In this document: one piece after another, positions 50,542 to 62,359 of the stretch
How the letters are laid out: each line of letters begins with the position of its first letter
Position numbering within the stretch: the stretch's first letter is position 1
Made by a program: the position numbers and the translations under genes
The notes under the pieces: generated by a model
Seen by the model: the letters and a program-made list of their open reading frames with translations, nothing else
Told to the model about the DNA's origin: nothing
Databases searched by the model: none
From: Eudromia elegans
Taxonomy: Eukaryota; Chordata; Aves; Tinamiformes; Tinamidae
NCBI GenBank assembly: GCA_003342815.1
Contig: PTEX01000119.1
Location: 1,600,135-1,664,134, forward strand
DNA length: 64,000 nucleotides
Direction of reading: 5' to 3'

Positions 50542-51110
50542 CCGCCACACATCCCGATCCCGGGCGGCATTCCTGCGTGCCGCTGCCCTTGCCCACCCCG
50601 CACTGCGGGCCCGCCACACATCCNNNNNNNNNNNNNNNNNNNNNNNNNNNNNNNNNNNNNNNNNNNNNNNNNNNNNNNNNNNNNNNNNNNNNNNNNNNNN
50701 NNNNNNNNNNNNNNNNNNNNNNNNNNNNNNNNNNNNNNNNNNNNNNNNNNNNNNNNNNNNNNNNNNNNNNNNNNNNNNNNNNNNNNNNNNNNNNNNNNNN
50801 NNNCATTCCTGCGTGCCGCTGCCCTTGCCCACCCCGCACTGCGGGCCCGCCACACATCCCGATCCCGGGCGGCATTCCCGCATGTGGCTGCCCTTGCCTA
50901 CCCCGCACTCCGGGCCCGCCACACATCCCGATCCCGGGTGGCATTCCCGCATGTGGCTGCCCTTGCCCACCCCACACCGCGGGTCCGCCACACATCCTGA
51001 TCCCGGGCGGCATTCCCGCGTGCCGCTGCCCTTGTCCACCCCGCACCGCGGGCCCCCCACACATCCCGATCCCGGGCGGCATTCCTGCATGTGGTTGCCC
51101 TCTCCCGCCC
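50542..51110 (+). repeat. 69-bp minisatellite, interrupted by an assembly gap
   Basis: Each unit contains CCGCCACACATCCCGATCCC, then GGGCGGCATTCC, a GTGCCGCTG or TGTGGCTG variant, and CCCTTGCCCACCCCGCAC. The CCGCC landmark recurs at exactly 69-bp spacing (50544, 50613, then 50849, 50918, 50987, 51056). As 69 is 23 codons, frames on both strands stay open; the implied 23-residue repeats are not supported as protein. Two unit types differ in the middle (GCGTGCCGCTG and GCATGTGGCTG). Confidence 0.93.
50624..50803. other. Assembly gap, 180 N
   Basis: The run of N lies inside the 69-bp minisatellite. The stated length is out of phase with the repeat, so it is an estimate. Confidence 1.
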
Positions 51111-54100
51111 GTGGTTCGTGCGATAGGAGCCACAGCCATCTCTGCAGAGCGGGGATTGTTATTGTTTTTTAATCAGGGTGTCATGGAGGCTGAGACCTTT
51201 CAGTCGCTGCCAATTGCTCCCTGTACCAGACTTCCCATTATTTTCCCTGTGATTTATGTCAAGCTCATGAGCCTTTAGTGCCCCCGTCATCCCATTTACT
51301 CTTTTAAAAGATTGGCTTTCCTCCAACCCTTTTCAATTTCTTTACCACTCCATTTTTTTTATTTATTTTTCATTGTGCTGACGCTAATGGCTCAGGGTGC
51401 TTTTTGGCCAGTTCCTGGAAGTCTTCCAGTCCTGCAGTTTTTTAAATGTTTAAGTTTAATATCTGCCATTTAATACCCTCCCTAGTCACTCACTAATGGA
51501 ACAGAAAGCCATCATCACTGTATTCCTTTACCTTTCACAAATCCATCACGGGCTGAAGCATCTTTCCCACGAAGAAGCCGCTTCCTGCTCCTGGCCCCGC
51601 AGCGGGAAGGCAGCGGGAAGGCAGCGCCCAGACCGCTCCGAGCTGCCACCTGGAAACACCTCGGGAGCCACGGCTGCCCTGACACCCAAACCGACTGGCT
51701 GCTTTTTTCCTTTGCATTACTGCCTGCATCCTCTCTTGTGGCACACAAGCCCTCCATGGCTAATCCCGCTGTGCACCCACAGGGAAAACAGTCCTGTTTT
51801 TGCTGTTGCAAGGGCGGAAATACCAGAGCATCCTTCCCTTGCCCATGATTTTCTCTGATTAACCCACGTCCACCCATGCTGAAGCCCCTCTAATGGATCC
51901 GGAGGGACCGCGCTGCGTGTTGGGTTAAGACAGGACAGCGGCTCCTGCCCAAAAGGATTTGCTGTCTCCAGCACAGGAGCTGGTTCTGGCTGGGTTTAAT
52001 CTCATGATTTGGCAATGGGGAACTAATGAGGTCTTGGCCTTAGGGCTTACCATGGTTGGAGGAACAACCTCTAGGAACTCACGGAGCTTCACGTTGCCAT
52101 AACTAAGCTGCTATCTCGGTTAGCCCGGTCAGAAGTAGCACGAGGACAACAAGGGACAGCCCAGGAAGACCGCCAAAAAAGAAGCAAGACCCATAGCCGG
52201 GCATGCAGGGAAGTGGTTTCAACACGCCAGCGGCCCGAAGCTGAACCTGACACTTCCTCCTCGCACGTCTGCACTCTCTGCCTTTCCCAAAACACTGATC
52301 CCCTAAAACATGTTTTTTCAAAAGGTGAACTTGGATGACATCCAGGCTGAAGCAAGGCTTCTCTTCAAATGTACCTTGGCATTTTTTCCAGCGAGATATA
52401 CAGATACTTCAAAAAATAGTGTGGGAAACAAGGGGATTTCTAGTTGAAACTCATTCTCCAAAGCCTGCTATATTGCTCCTCTCAGGCAATAATTACTCAT
52501 AACTTCTGACTGTGCTTTTTAGCAGTGCATCCAAATAGTCTTTATAGAGGAGAAAACTATTACCATTATTATTATTATTTCTGCTTTACGGCAATCCATC
52601 TGAAAGCTCCAGTATGAAGAGGTCGAGAGGCTTAAGATCAGCCATGGAGATTGTCTTCTGACTCCCAGGCCACTCTCTGGCCACTCTGGTCTGGGTGTTT
52701 TGGCTATTTACAACTATTCTGTGCAAGTAGAAGTAAGTATCTTTACCACTGAGAACTACTAATGTAAATAGATTGCCTCGGTGACAGTTCAAGATCACAA
52801 GAATGGGCAAAAGACAAACAAGGCATCACTAGGTTTTTAAATGGAAAGCCTTTCTTTCTTTTCCTCTCTGTGTTACAGTCTGTGAAGTCAGTTTTCTTAC
52901 GTTTTTAATCTAACAGGGAAGACTTAAAAAAACATCAAAGATTCCCATAAAGATCTATGAGTTTTCCGGTAGTGCCTGACCATCCATTTCATTGAGGTTA
53001 TTCCTGAAAGAGATAAATTTTATTGTTACTTACATTAATTTCAGGCCTACCACTACACATTTTCAAAGTTGTTTGTAGTGGAAAAAATCCTAAGCAGGGC
53101 TCTGGCAAGGATTTGCAACCCATTGCTGTTGAGGAGCTATTCACAGCAAAACACATTTATTTCCACAGAGCAGCTCTGATGCTGCACAGATTCCATATGG
53201 TGCAAAAGCTGGTTAGGAAACGGTGCTTTTCCTGTCTCCTGCTGACACTCCCAAAGGCTTTCTGTCCTTCGGCACCATTACCCTTGCTCACACAGAGCGA
53301 GCAGATGGAGTCCCCAGCTCTGAGCGCTGCATATCTCTGCAGTCCTTGGGGACGGGACGAGCAGCCACAACCAGATCTCCAGATGTGGAGCCGTCCGTGG
53401 CTTTTCGCAGAAACAGGGCTCCCTGTTCCTAAAACAAGGACTAAGGAAACGTCACATTCCTACAGCGAGGTCAAACTTCGTCAGAAAACACCAGAAGTGG
53501 AGTAAGAGGGGAAATAAAGCTTTCTTCAAGTGCCCAAGATGCTTAAGAAGGACACAGAAGTAGAAGCACTTAAGGAGAGGAACACGTAGCTTTGAGGACA
53601 AATTTTCCCTTCCGTACAATGACACAAATTGGAAATGATGTTCTTGATATCACTTCATGCTCCAGTGGTGTAATCAAGAGCAAACTTAGTGGACTATTAA
53701 GAACTGTACATCAGACTTCATTACAAACACACGTTCTGAGTGAAATTAACTGACTAGGCCTCACTCTTCTCTCCACGACATGGACACACAACCCTGGATT
53801 TCAGCAGAGATGTTCTGCAGGAAACAGGCTCAGCATTTGGTTCTCGTAATCTACAAGCTTCACAATTGCAAATCCAATGCAAATTGGCAAATTTGCACCT
53901 ACAGAAAAGTGAAAGCTTTCCCAAGCGCATTTCAAATTACGTATGTTTATGAAACCACTATAACCGGAGGGATCATTTCATGTTTTATCTAATCCTGTAC
54001 ATAATAAATGCAATCATTCTCTGTGAACTGTAAATTCGCAAAGTTGGGGGCTGAGGGGTAGATGCAGCAAAGGCCTGCGCAGAAGGTAAATACTGCAGTA

Positions 54101-55972
54101 GACTATTTTTAAGCATTTGATGGTTGGAAGACGATTTATACCTTTATGTTATGTGCTGGGGCTGTTGAGTATTGGCATTTTGGCAATGGAAAATACTTGT
54201 ATCATGTGCCACACACACACAAAAAGCACCAAACACCAAAAACCTGTGAAGTGCTGTCCTGCTTGGAGGCTACCCTGCATCATTGCTGCTAGTGCATCTT
54301 GGTGCAGTAACCCAGGGCACAAAGCAATGCAAGAGCAAAATCTTGTGATAAAACCTGGGAGACTGAAAACCCTGAGTTCTAGACTGTGCTGCAGAGAAGG
54401 ATTCTGTCAATGTTAAACATGAACACAGCCTGTGGAAGAGATCATCTCCCTCATCTATAAGCTATGGTTATGCCCCCTCTTGAATTTTTTCTTTTTTCCC
54501 TTTTGTTCTAGTTTAGATAACAATGCCAAAGGTCTTTTGATTTGGAGTATGACCTTTGCAACTCAAGCAAGGCCAGTGCATTGCAACAAGCAAAAATGAG
54601 GGCAAAAAGGGGAAAAACACTGTCTGTGGAGAAGCAGAAGTGGTTGACCAAGGGCAGCCTGTTCGTGAGCCTGGGACTGAAAATTGCCCTTCCTCTATAG
54701 GGGACATCTCCCAGACAGGCACTCGGGAGGCCTCAGAGAGCTCCGTTTGCTGACAGAGCCTGTGAGAGACCGGGGATGTTGGCCGAACATAGAGCTGCAG
54801 TCAGGGAAGCTAATTTCAAAGGAGCAGAGCATTGAATAATTGCAAGTAATACAGGATTAGCTGCCTACGCTTGCCTCAGAACATGAAAAGGAGGTGGTTG
54901 GGAGGCCCAGAGGAGAGCAGAAATCAGATCTCACGAGCAGGCCTTGCATTTTATGAAGCTGTGCGCAGCCCAGTCATGGGACTAGCTGTATTTAATAAGT
55001 AAAATGAAAGAGACCTGTTTAGTGAGGCTCTGCACAATAGCACTCTCAAATAATTATATAGTAGTCTTGGCTGCCAGAGAGATGTGTTTTAACTTGTACT
55101 TTGGCCTCTCTCATACTGCACGTTGGTGTATTTCTGTCTTGACAAGCTCTCTTGTTTTACTGTCTGGGAGCCAAAGTAATCTGCGGTGCAAGCTCAGTTC
55201 CAGCTGAGCTACAGGATGGATGAATTTGGCATTTGGCAGTTAATTTAGCTCTTTTCTCAGGCCCATTCCTGCCTGGCCCTGAGCACCTACTTCTCAATTG
55301 CTGTAGAATAAGCAGAAAATCCTCAGCCTTTTCTTAACATAGGGCTTGGAATAATTCAAATGATCTCGAAACAACCAAGCCAACCTGAAGAGTAGGTTTG
55401 CTCATCCCAATTTCAGGCTTGGATTTTAACGTTTTGCTGATGATCTGATTATCAAGGCTTCTCACAGTCCCATGTAAACAACCGAACCAGTTATGCTCTT
55501 AGAAGACCTATCTAAAAGCTGTCACAGCTGCTATAAAATGAAAAGTCTTTGGATCCTAGAGATAAATGAATTAAGTATATAGCAATTTGTTTTATCAAAG
55601 GAGAGGTCATGAGGTTCCTGTAGGAGTGCAATACTGGGAGCCATTACCCTCTGGCAGTCAAAAATGCCTGAAAAGTGTGGGACATGTTTAATAGAATAAA
55701 ACGATCCTATATTAGTAATGTCAGGCTGTCTTTTCCAATATGTTTGCCAACTTAGTCCCTGCCAGCTACGTGGAAATGGTGGCATGATAAGGCACGTGTA
55801 ATGGAAACCAGGACAGCATGCTAAGTACCCTTTGAGCTAACGTGCATGACTGTACTCCTGAGAGGAGATCTGACACGGATCCTCACACCATGCCAGGGAA
55901 TAAGGACACATATTGCTAAAGGCTCAGCTTAGCAGAACAGCTGATCTGATGGCTCGTAACAAAGAATATCGG
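51111..55972. other. Intergenic sequence, no gene seen
   Basis: Ordinary AT-rich DNA with an ATT run near 52563-52580. The open frame at 53023-53505 has no recognisable domain. Confidence 0.6.
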
Positions 55973-56032
55973 ACTCGTTGATATCCAGAGGTCCCCTCTG
56001 ACCTCAACTGTTCTGTGATGCTGTGAATATTA
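55973..56032 (+). mobile_element. CR1 LINE 3' end fragment, plus orientation
   Basis: GGACTCGTTGATATCCAGAG, then GTCCCCTCTGACCTCAACTG and TTCTGTGATGCTGTGAAT follow the CR1 3' terminal pattern, including the ATTCTGTG-like octamer repeats. It is a short, diverged 3' stub. Confidence 0.75.
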
Positions 56033-57000
56033 CATGTGGATGTTGCTTTACTGTGTGACTTCTGTGTGCTTGGTGTCAAGAATATGATTAAAGGACAAAT
56101 GCTCCACTGCCCTAATCCTTATTTCTGCATTTATCCAACAGCCCACTAGTCATGGAGGGCAAATACTATACTAATGCAAGCTGAAAATGATCCCTTAAGG
56201 GCAGTGCTGCAGGCAATAGTAGCAATGAGTAAATAAGCCCAGGGGCAACGGGAGCACCCATGGGAAAGAAGCCTCCAGAAGCACCCCGGGGAGTGAGGGT
56301 GGGTGTGAAGGACCTTCCTGGTGAAGGTCCTTGCGTCTGGGCCTCTCCGCTCAGGATGCCCGTGCATCCCTCCGGCCACCGCCGGTGCCGTCTGGAGCGC
56401 CCGACGGCGGCTGCACTGCTCGGGCCGCTCCGAGGGAAAGCGCCGCCGCGCCGGTGGGCCCGTGGCGAGCTGCAGCCGCGCCGGGAGCAGAGCGAGGTGC
56501 TGGGCGGCGAGAAGGGGCCCTGCCCGCTGCCCCGGCCCAGCCGGAGCTCCCCAGGCACGGCACGGGCACGGCGGTGGAGGCGACAGGACGAGGCTGCTCT
56601 TCTGATGTGCCGTGAATCACGATCACGGCAGCCCCTCTGCGGCCGATGGCTCGGCAGGGCTCTGCCGATGAGCAGCAGCCGAGGAGCGTGGGGGTGAAAA
56701 ACCTTCGGGTTTCAATACGGAGCAGCTTGAGGTTGATGTTGTGTCCGGTTAAATTGTCACAAGGCAAAGAAAATGCAGGAAAACAAATGGTAAGTGCCGA
56801 AAGTAATTCCTAAATCTATTTTAGTGGAGGGAAATTTCATTGAAACGGTGCCAAACCTTCACACTGTTATCGTTGGATCTCCATGAAGAGGTATTTTGAA
56901 TCTACCCGACCTGCACATCAGCTTTGAATTGCTCTCTACAGCCCCCTCAGCGCCTGTCTGCCGGTCCTGGCTGCACAGCTCTCAGAGCACGTAGCGCCGG
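56033..57000. other. Intergenic sequence with CpG patch
   Basis: CpG-rich at 56350-56690, then AT-rich up to the 16-bp minisatellite. No gene is seen. Confidence 0.6.
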
Positions 57001-57846
57001 CACGGAGCTCTCCCATCACGGAGCTCTCCTGTCACGGAGCTCTCCTGTCACGGAGCTCTCCTGTCATGGAGCTCTCCCGTCATGGAGCTCTCCCATCACG
57101 GAGCTCTCCTGTCATGGTGCTCTCCCGTCACGGAGCTCTCCCGTCATGGAGCTCCCCCGTCACAGAGCTCTCCCATCATGGAGCTCTCCCATCATGGGAG
57201 CTCTCCCGTCACGGAGCTCTCCTGTCATGGAGCTCTCCCTTCACGGAGCTCTCCTGTCACGGTGCTCTCCCTTCACGGAGCACTCCCGTCATGGAGCTCC
57301 CCCGTCACGGAGCTCTCCCATCATGGGAGCTCTCCCGTCACGGAGCTCTCCCGTCACGGAGCTCTCCCGTCATGGAGCTCCCCCGTCACGGAGCTCTCCC
57401 GTCACGGAGCTCTCCCGTCATGGAGCTCTCCCATCATGGGAGCTCTCCCATCACGGAACTCTCCCATCACGGAGCTCTCCCATCATGGGAGCTCTCCCGT
57501 CACGGAGCTCTCCCATCACGGAGCTCTCCTGTCATGGAGCTCTCCCGTCATGGAGCTCTCCCTTCACGGAGCTCTCCTGTCACGGTGCTCTCCCGTCACG
57601 GAGCTCGCCCGTCATGGAGCTCCCCCGTCACGGAGCTCTCCCGTCACGGAGCTCTCCCGTCATGGGAGCTCTCCCGTCACGGAGCTCTCCCGTCACGGAG
57701 CTCTCCCGTCATGGAGCTCTCCCATCACGGAGCTCTCCCGTCACGGAGCTCTCCTGTCATGGAGCTCTCCCATCATGGGAGCTCTCCCGTCATGGAGCTC
57801 TCCCATCATGGGAGCTCTCCCGTCACGGAGCTCTCCCGTCACGGAG
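57001..57846 (+). repeat. 16-bp minisatellite with a GAGCTC core
   Basis: About 52 copies of a 16-bp unit such as CACGGAGCTCTCCCGT. Variation is concentrated at CAC/CAT and CCGTC/CCATC/CTGTC. Seven units are 17 bp, always in the form CATGGGAGCTC, never with CAC. Long open frames of up to 500 codons through the array are artefacts of 48-bp (three-unit) periodicity. Confidence 0.95.
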
Positions 57847-60800
57847 GCGGGAGCACAGAACGCCCCTCACAGGCCCGTCAGGACGGCGTCCAGAAGGGAC
57901 TCGAGTGCCGGGAGGGAGACGCCAGCAACCAGAGCCCACCCTTGGCTCTCTGTCCCTCGGCGCTGCTGGCGGTGCCGTGGGGCACGCGGGGGCACATCCT
58001 TGGCGTGCCCCTTGGCGGCTGCATCCCAGGACAGGGCAGCGCCGGGAGCAGCGCCGGCTCCGGCGGCCGCACTCCAGGCAGGGATTGGGCAGCCAGTGCC
58101 AACAGGCCCTGCCGGGGCAGAGACCTCCGGGGCTTCACCTTGGGTTCTGTTTGTTTGGAAACAGCCGCCCTCATTCCCGAGGGCTGTGCCCGTGTTTGCG
58201 CTCATTAGCAGAAGCAAGGCGATGCCTCTGCCTTGGCATCTGGGGATTCGCAATCTGGCAGTCCCGGCAGAAGCTTCCTCAGCCCGAGGGCGCTTGGTTT
58301 GTGCAATTCGAGGCAGGAAATCTCCCTGGATTTCCCCTGGTTTTGTGCACTTCTGCTCGGGGCATGGCTATGCTGCCCACTTCAAACCCTGCCTTGCTTC
58401 TCGTGGCCCCGCTCCACGGCACTGAGGCCACGTGGGGAACGAGGGGAGGAACCTCTAAGGAGAGGAACCTTTGAGCTCCGGCACGAGCCAGCACGCTGCT
58501 GGGCCCTGCTGCGGAGTAACGCTCACCCCGAGACAAGGCTGGCTCGGAGTTACGCAAGGGTCATTAAGGAGGCATGCTCGTTTTCGCACAGTGACAGCAT
58601 TAGCTTTATCATAACGAGCCCTGCAATCAGAAAAGCACACGTTAGCTAGGTGTGGTTAACACGGAGCTCTGGACAGCACCGCAAGCTGCCAACACCCTCC
58701 CGAGCGCGGCCGCCTGGGCGCACTGGGAGACCCGGCTCTGACACTGCTCCGTCACAGGTCGTGTTTGCATTGCCGTGTCCAGTTAAAGCAGAGCTGACGT
58801 CTCTTCTGACACCAAGATTTTGCCTCCCCTTCTCCCACAACAGTAGAACACGTAAATGGTCACAGCTCGATCTCACAGAGACTGAGGTCTTGGAGGGAAA
58901 AGGAAACGTCCCGAGGCTTTTCACGGTGTGTGTATCTCTGCGCAGGGTGCCAGACAAGGAGCAGTACAAGTCGGTGCACGCCTGTGCCATGAGGATGTTT
59001 TGATTCTCTCTTTTTATTTCTTTTCTTTTTCCTCAGAAAGAAGCACATGTTTCACAAGGGAGAGGGTCCATCACCAGGCTTGCAGAGCAGCTCCGGGTAG
59101 GCTGCAAGTTCCTGCACTAAACTACAGAAAGCTCCAGAAAAGAGTTGTCACTCACACTGAACCCAGAATGCTATTCCTTTTTTTTGGATTTTTTTTTTTT
59201 TTTTTTGGTCGCATGCTTTCCCTATTAAAATGACAAAGCCAGGCCCAGCATCACCATCTTGGCCATTGTTTTCTGGATCATCCGGTGCCTCGTTCTCTGA
59301 GAGGTTGAACGTCTGCGTCCTCTGCAGAGGGGCTAAGTGGGGATACCTGTGATGCTGATTCTGCTTGCAGCCGCGGTTGTGCTCGCAGGCATGACGTGTG
59401 AACGAGTTCTGGGCAGTGCCAAGTCATTCTCACCGCTCTTTGGTGCCACACAGATAATAAGAACCACCACAATGTGACCGCTTTCTGCAAGGCCCGACCA
59501 CAGCAGCGTTTCCCTGGATGCACCGTTGTGCCAGCCGCTCTCCAAGAAGTTTCCCAAAGAGCAGTTCCTTGTGAGCGCACACGGGTTCCTGAGCCGGGCT
59601 GCCCGCTCCCGTTGCAACGCTGCACATGAGGAAGGAAAACGCTCCCGAAGTGGTGGCGGGAGGCGGCCGCTCCATGGGGTGGCAGCTGCTCCGTGGGTCA
59701 GTAGCGTTGCACAGCGAGGAGGTGGCCTGGGCATCCTCCCTGCTCGCTGGGAAGCAGGAGCTCCGTGGGGTGGGAGAGCGGGCCATGGGAAGCCGCCTGG
59801 CAGGCTGGAGGCCCCAGGCCCCGCATGGAGCTGGGTCAGGGCGGATCCTGCAGGGCATGCTGGTGTTTTCCAGGAACTCAAGCCCAGGACATTGTCCAGG
59901 CCCTGCTCCCTCACCCCCTGCCCGGGTGACCTCCAGCAGGAGCCGGCGAGGTCCCGAGCGCTCCAGACTTCCCCAATTAACTCCTTAGTCATGGCCAGCC
60001 CTTGATCTTCCCCGTGCGGCCCGTCTTCCCGGTGCTCCTCCCCGGGACCAGCAGAAGCGCTGGCAGAAGCGCAAGGTGCCTCATGACACGGAGCGTCTGG
60101 TGGCCGCTCCGCCTGCACCCTGCTCCCAGGGAGGAGAGCCCGGCGTGCCGACCCCGGGGGCTGGGGGCAGGGGGACCTGTGCGGCACGGCAGAGATGGGG
60201 CAGGAGCCCCTGGAGCGCAGCCTGGAGCTCAGCCTCGTCCACGCCAGCCTCAGGCTACAGCCTCTCCGGGGAGGAACCTGCTGCGTTCCATGTGCAGGGA
60301 GGGAGCCGGCGTGGCTGCCGATGAGCAGCCGGGGAGAGTAATCGTGTTTCCATTGGGGAAGATGAGCCTGAGTCCGAGTGGGGCGCGCGACCGAGAGCCT
60401 GTGACAGCTTCACACCTGGAGAGCTGCCAGGGCCCCTTCCTTTCCCTCTGCGCTCTCAAGTGCTGCCAGTATTTGTGCCCGGGGGTCAGAGCCAAACCTA
60501 TCGCTCTGTCTCCTTAGTAGCATTAAAAAAATGGATGTTGTGGCTTGGTGAGGTACTTTACTTAATGGGGGGAAAAAAAAAAGGGAAAGTGGCAATGAGG
60601 GAGGGCTCTTGTGACCGCGGTGCAGGCTGGCGGGGGCAGGCGCTGGCCCCACGCGGCGCTGCGGACGCCGCTCCCAGTAGCGCTGTTCTGCGGCGGGGGG
60701 CGGAGGGCGCTGAGCGCCGCGGCCGGGATCGCTGCGGGCGGCCCCAGCGCCAGGAGCCCTTCCTCCTTTACGAGGCTGCAGATGCCAGCACAGGAGCCTC

Positions 60801-62229
60801 CTGCGCGCTCTGTCGCTTTGAAAGCCAAGGGCCTCCCGTCAGGGAGGAGCAGCAATCCTGCACAACGGGTGTGCGTGCATGTGCATATGCATTGGTGCGG
60901 CTCTCACATCTGTGGATGGTGCTGCACAGATAATCGCCTAAAACGACTTCCTCTGCTTCAAAGCAGCAGAGCAAGGAGCAATCTGGGGCTCTTTGAATAA
61001 CACCCCTACAAGTTTCCCACACCGTACAACACGGCGCTGCAGTTGGGGCTGGGAGGAGGCAGCTGCATCCTGCCATCTTCATCCGATCTTCAAACCAGAT
61101 TACCTGCACTGCACTCCAGGAAAGATCGTGCTGCTCCCCGCTTGCCCTCGCTGCAGGCGTCCCTGGCTCCATGCTCTCAGCTCCGCGGCACACAGGGTGA
61201 GGCCTGAACGATCAATCCAATCGTCTCCAGCCCTTAAGCGCTGCAGAGGGAAAGGAGCGAGGAGCTCCCTGCAACGTGAGCTGCTCTGCCAGCGAGGGCA
61301 CAAGCACACAGGGCTCCTCTGCGCACAAAACCCTGCGTTTGCAGCGGGTGTCAGCACTGGGTGCAGCACCAAGAGCCACCCAACAGCGTGTGTAAACACG
61401 GCTGAGCAATGCAAACCGCAGCGCCCGCAGCCGCTGCCGGGCTGCTGGTCGGACAGCGAGGAGCGAGACGTGACGGGGAGCGCAAAGCCGGGTTGTGCCC
61501 CCTCCTCTGGCTGCTGCCGCTGCTCAGGAGCTAGCTCGGGCTGCGGGGTAGTTCTGCTCGCTGGGTACATTTGGGTGCGTCGTGAGCCCCGGAGCGCGTC
61601 CTGCCGCCGCGCGCATCACGGAACACGCAGGGCAAACGCGGCGCCGTGGCCGCACCGGGTCGCGTGAGAGAGCTGCTCCCGCCACGCCGAGGGTGGCGAG
61701 AGGGCAGCGGGAGGGGGAAGCAGAGGCTGCCGCGGGCCCCGGGTCGCCTGAGGGCCGCAGGGGCAGGCGGCGGGCAGGCCTTGCTGCTGCTCCCGGCAGC
61801 CCGCCGCCCCACACATTGGGCGCGCTGGACACGGCAGCGTATCTGTTTCTTTACCTCAGACAACGTAACCCAGTCCCAACAGATTGAGATGATTTTTAAC
61901 CAGTGTCTGTAAATCTTCCTACCCAACCTGCTGTAAGCCAGTCGCCAGGGTGGACTGCATATCACAGTGAAACTCGTCTGATTTATTAATTTAATTTGCA
62001 TGGGCCGAAACATCAAAAGGAGTGTCTGTAAAGTGGACAAAAAAAAATAGATGAATTTATCAGGATTTAAATACATTCATTTTTAAGAAAATCAATATTT
62101 ATGGTTTTTTATTAAGTAGATTTTCAGCTAAAACTTAAGACAAATTCATGTGCTCTGTGAAAGATGTCGATCTTGCAAAGGTTTTCCCAAGTCCTGCTGG
62201 GGAGGGTGGGATCACCGAGGCTGTCCTCA
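57847..62229. other. Intergenic sequence, several CpG-rich patches
   Basis: Alternating CpG-rich (57850-58080, 59640-60320, 60600-60830, 61390-61830) and AT-rich stretches, with a long T run at 59190-59207. No exon, domain or transposon is recognised. Confidence 0.6.
61390..61830. other. CpG-rich block, no gene recognised
   Basis: CpG-dense sequence has sharp edges, ending near 61830 before AT-rich DNA. Similar shorter blocks lie at 56350-56690, 59640-60320 and 60600-60830. No TATA box, exon or domain was recognised in any of them. Confidence 0.35.
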
Positions 62230-62359
62230 GCACAGCACCAGCTGAGGAAAAGCCCGAGCTGGCGCTGAGGAACAAACTCTTCATCACCAGAAAAAAAATA
62301 ACAACCACAGAGTTTGTTCCTCAGCGCCAGCTCGGGCTTTTCCTCAGCTGGTGCTGTGC
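62230..62359. repeat. Perfect 51-bp inverted repeat with 28-nt loop
   Basis: The left arm 62230-62280 (starts GCACAGCACCAGCTGAGG, ends GGAACAAACTCT) is exactly reverse-complementary to the right arm 62309-62359. The loop 62281-62308 is A-rich. Pairing stops sharply on both sides (A opposite A outside, T opposite C inside). The arms are unique-looking and GC-moderate, and do not match CR1. Either strand, if transcribed, would fold into an uninterrupted 51-bp hairpin. Origins include local template switching, a hairpin RNA locus or an assembly artefact. Confidence 0.97.

Noticed and set aside
50129..51278. Proline/cysteine- or glycine-rich open frames with 23-residue repeats
   Set aside because: The 69-bp unit is a multiple of three, so all frames stay open. 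The frames also cross the gap.
53023..53505. 160-codon open frame in ordinary sequence
   Set aside because: No family resemblance, no codon bias and no splice or promoter context; compatible with chance.
56924..58474. Three open frames of 380-516 codons, Ser/His/Leu-rich
   Set aside because: They are the 16-bp minisatellite read in three frames; the 16-residue periodicity is the 48-bp multiple of the unit.
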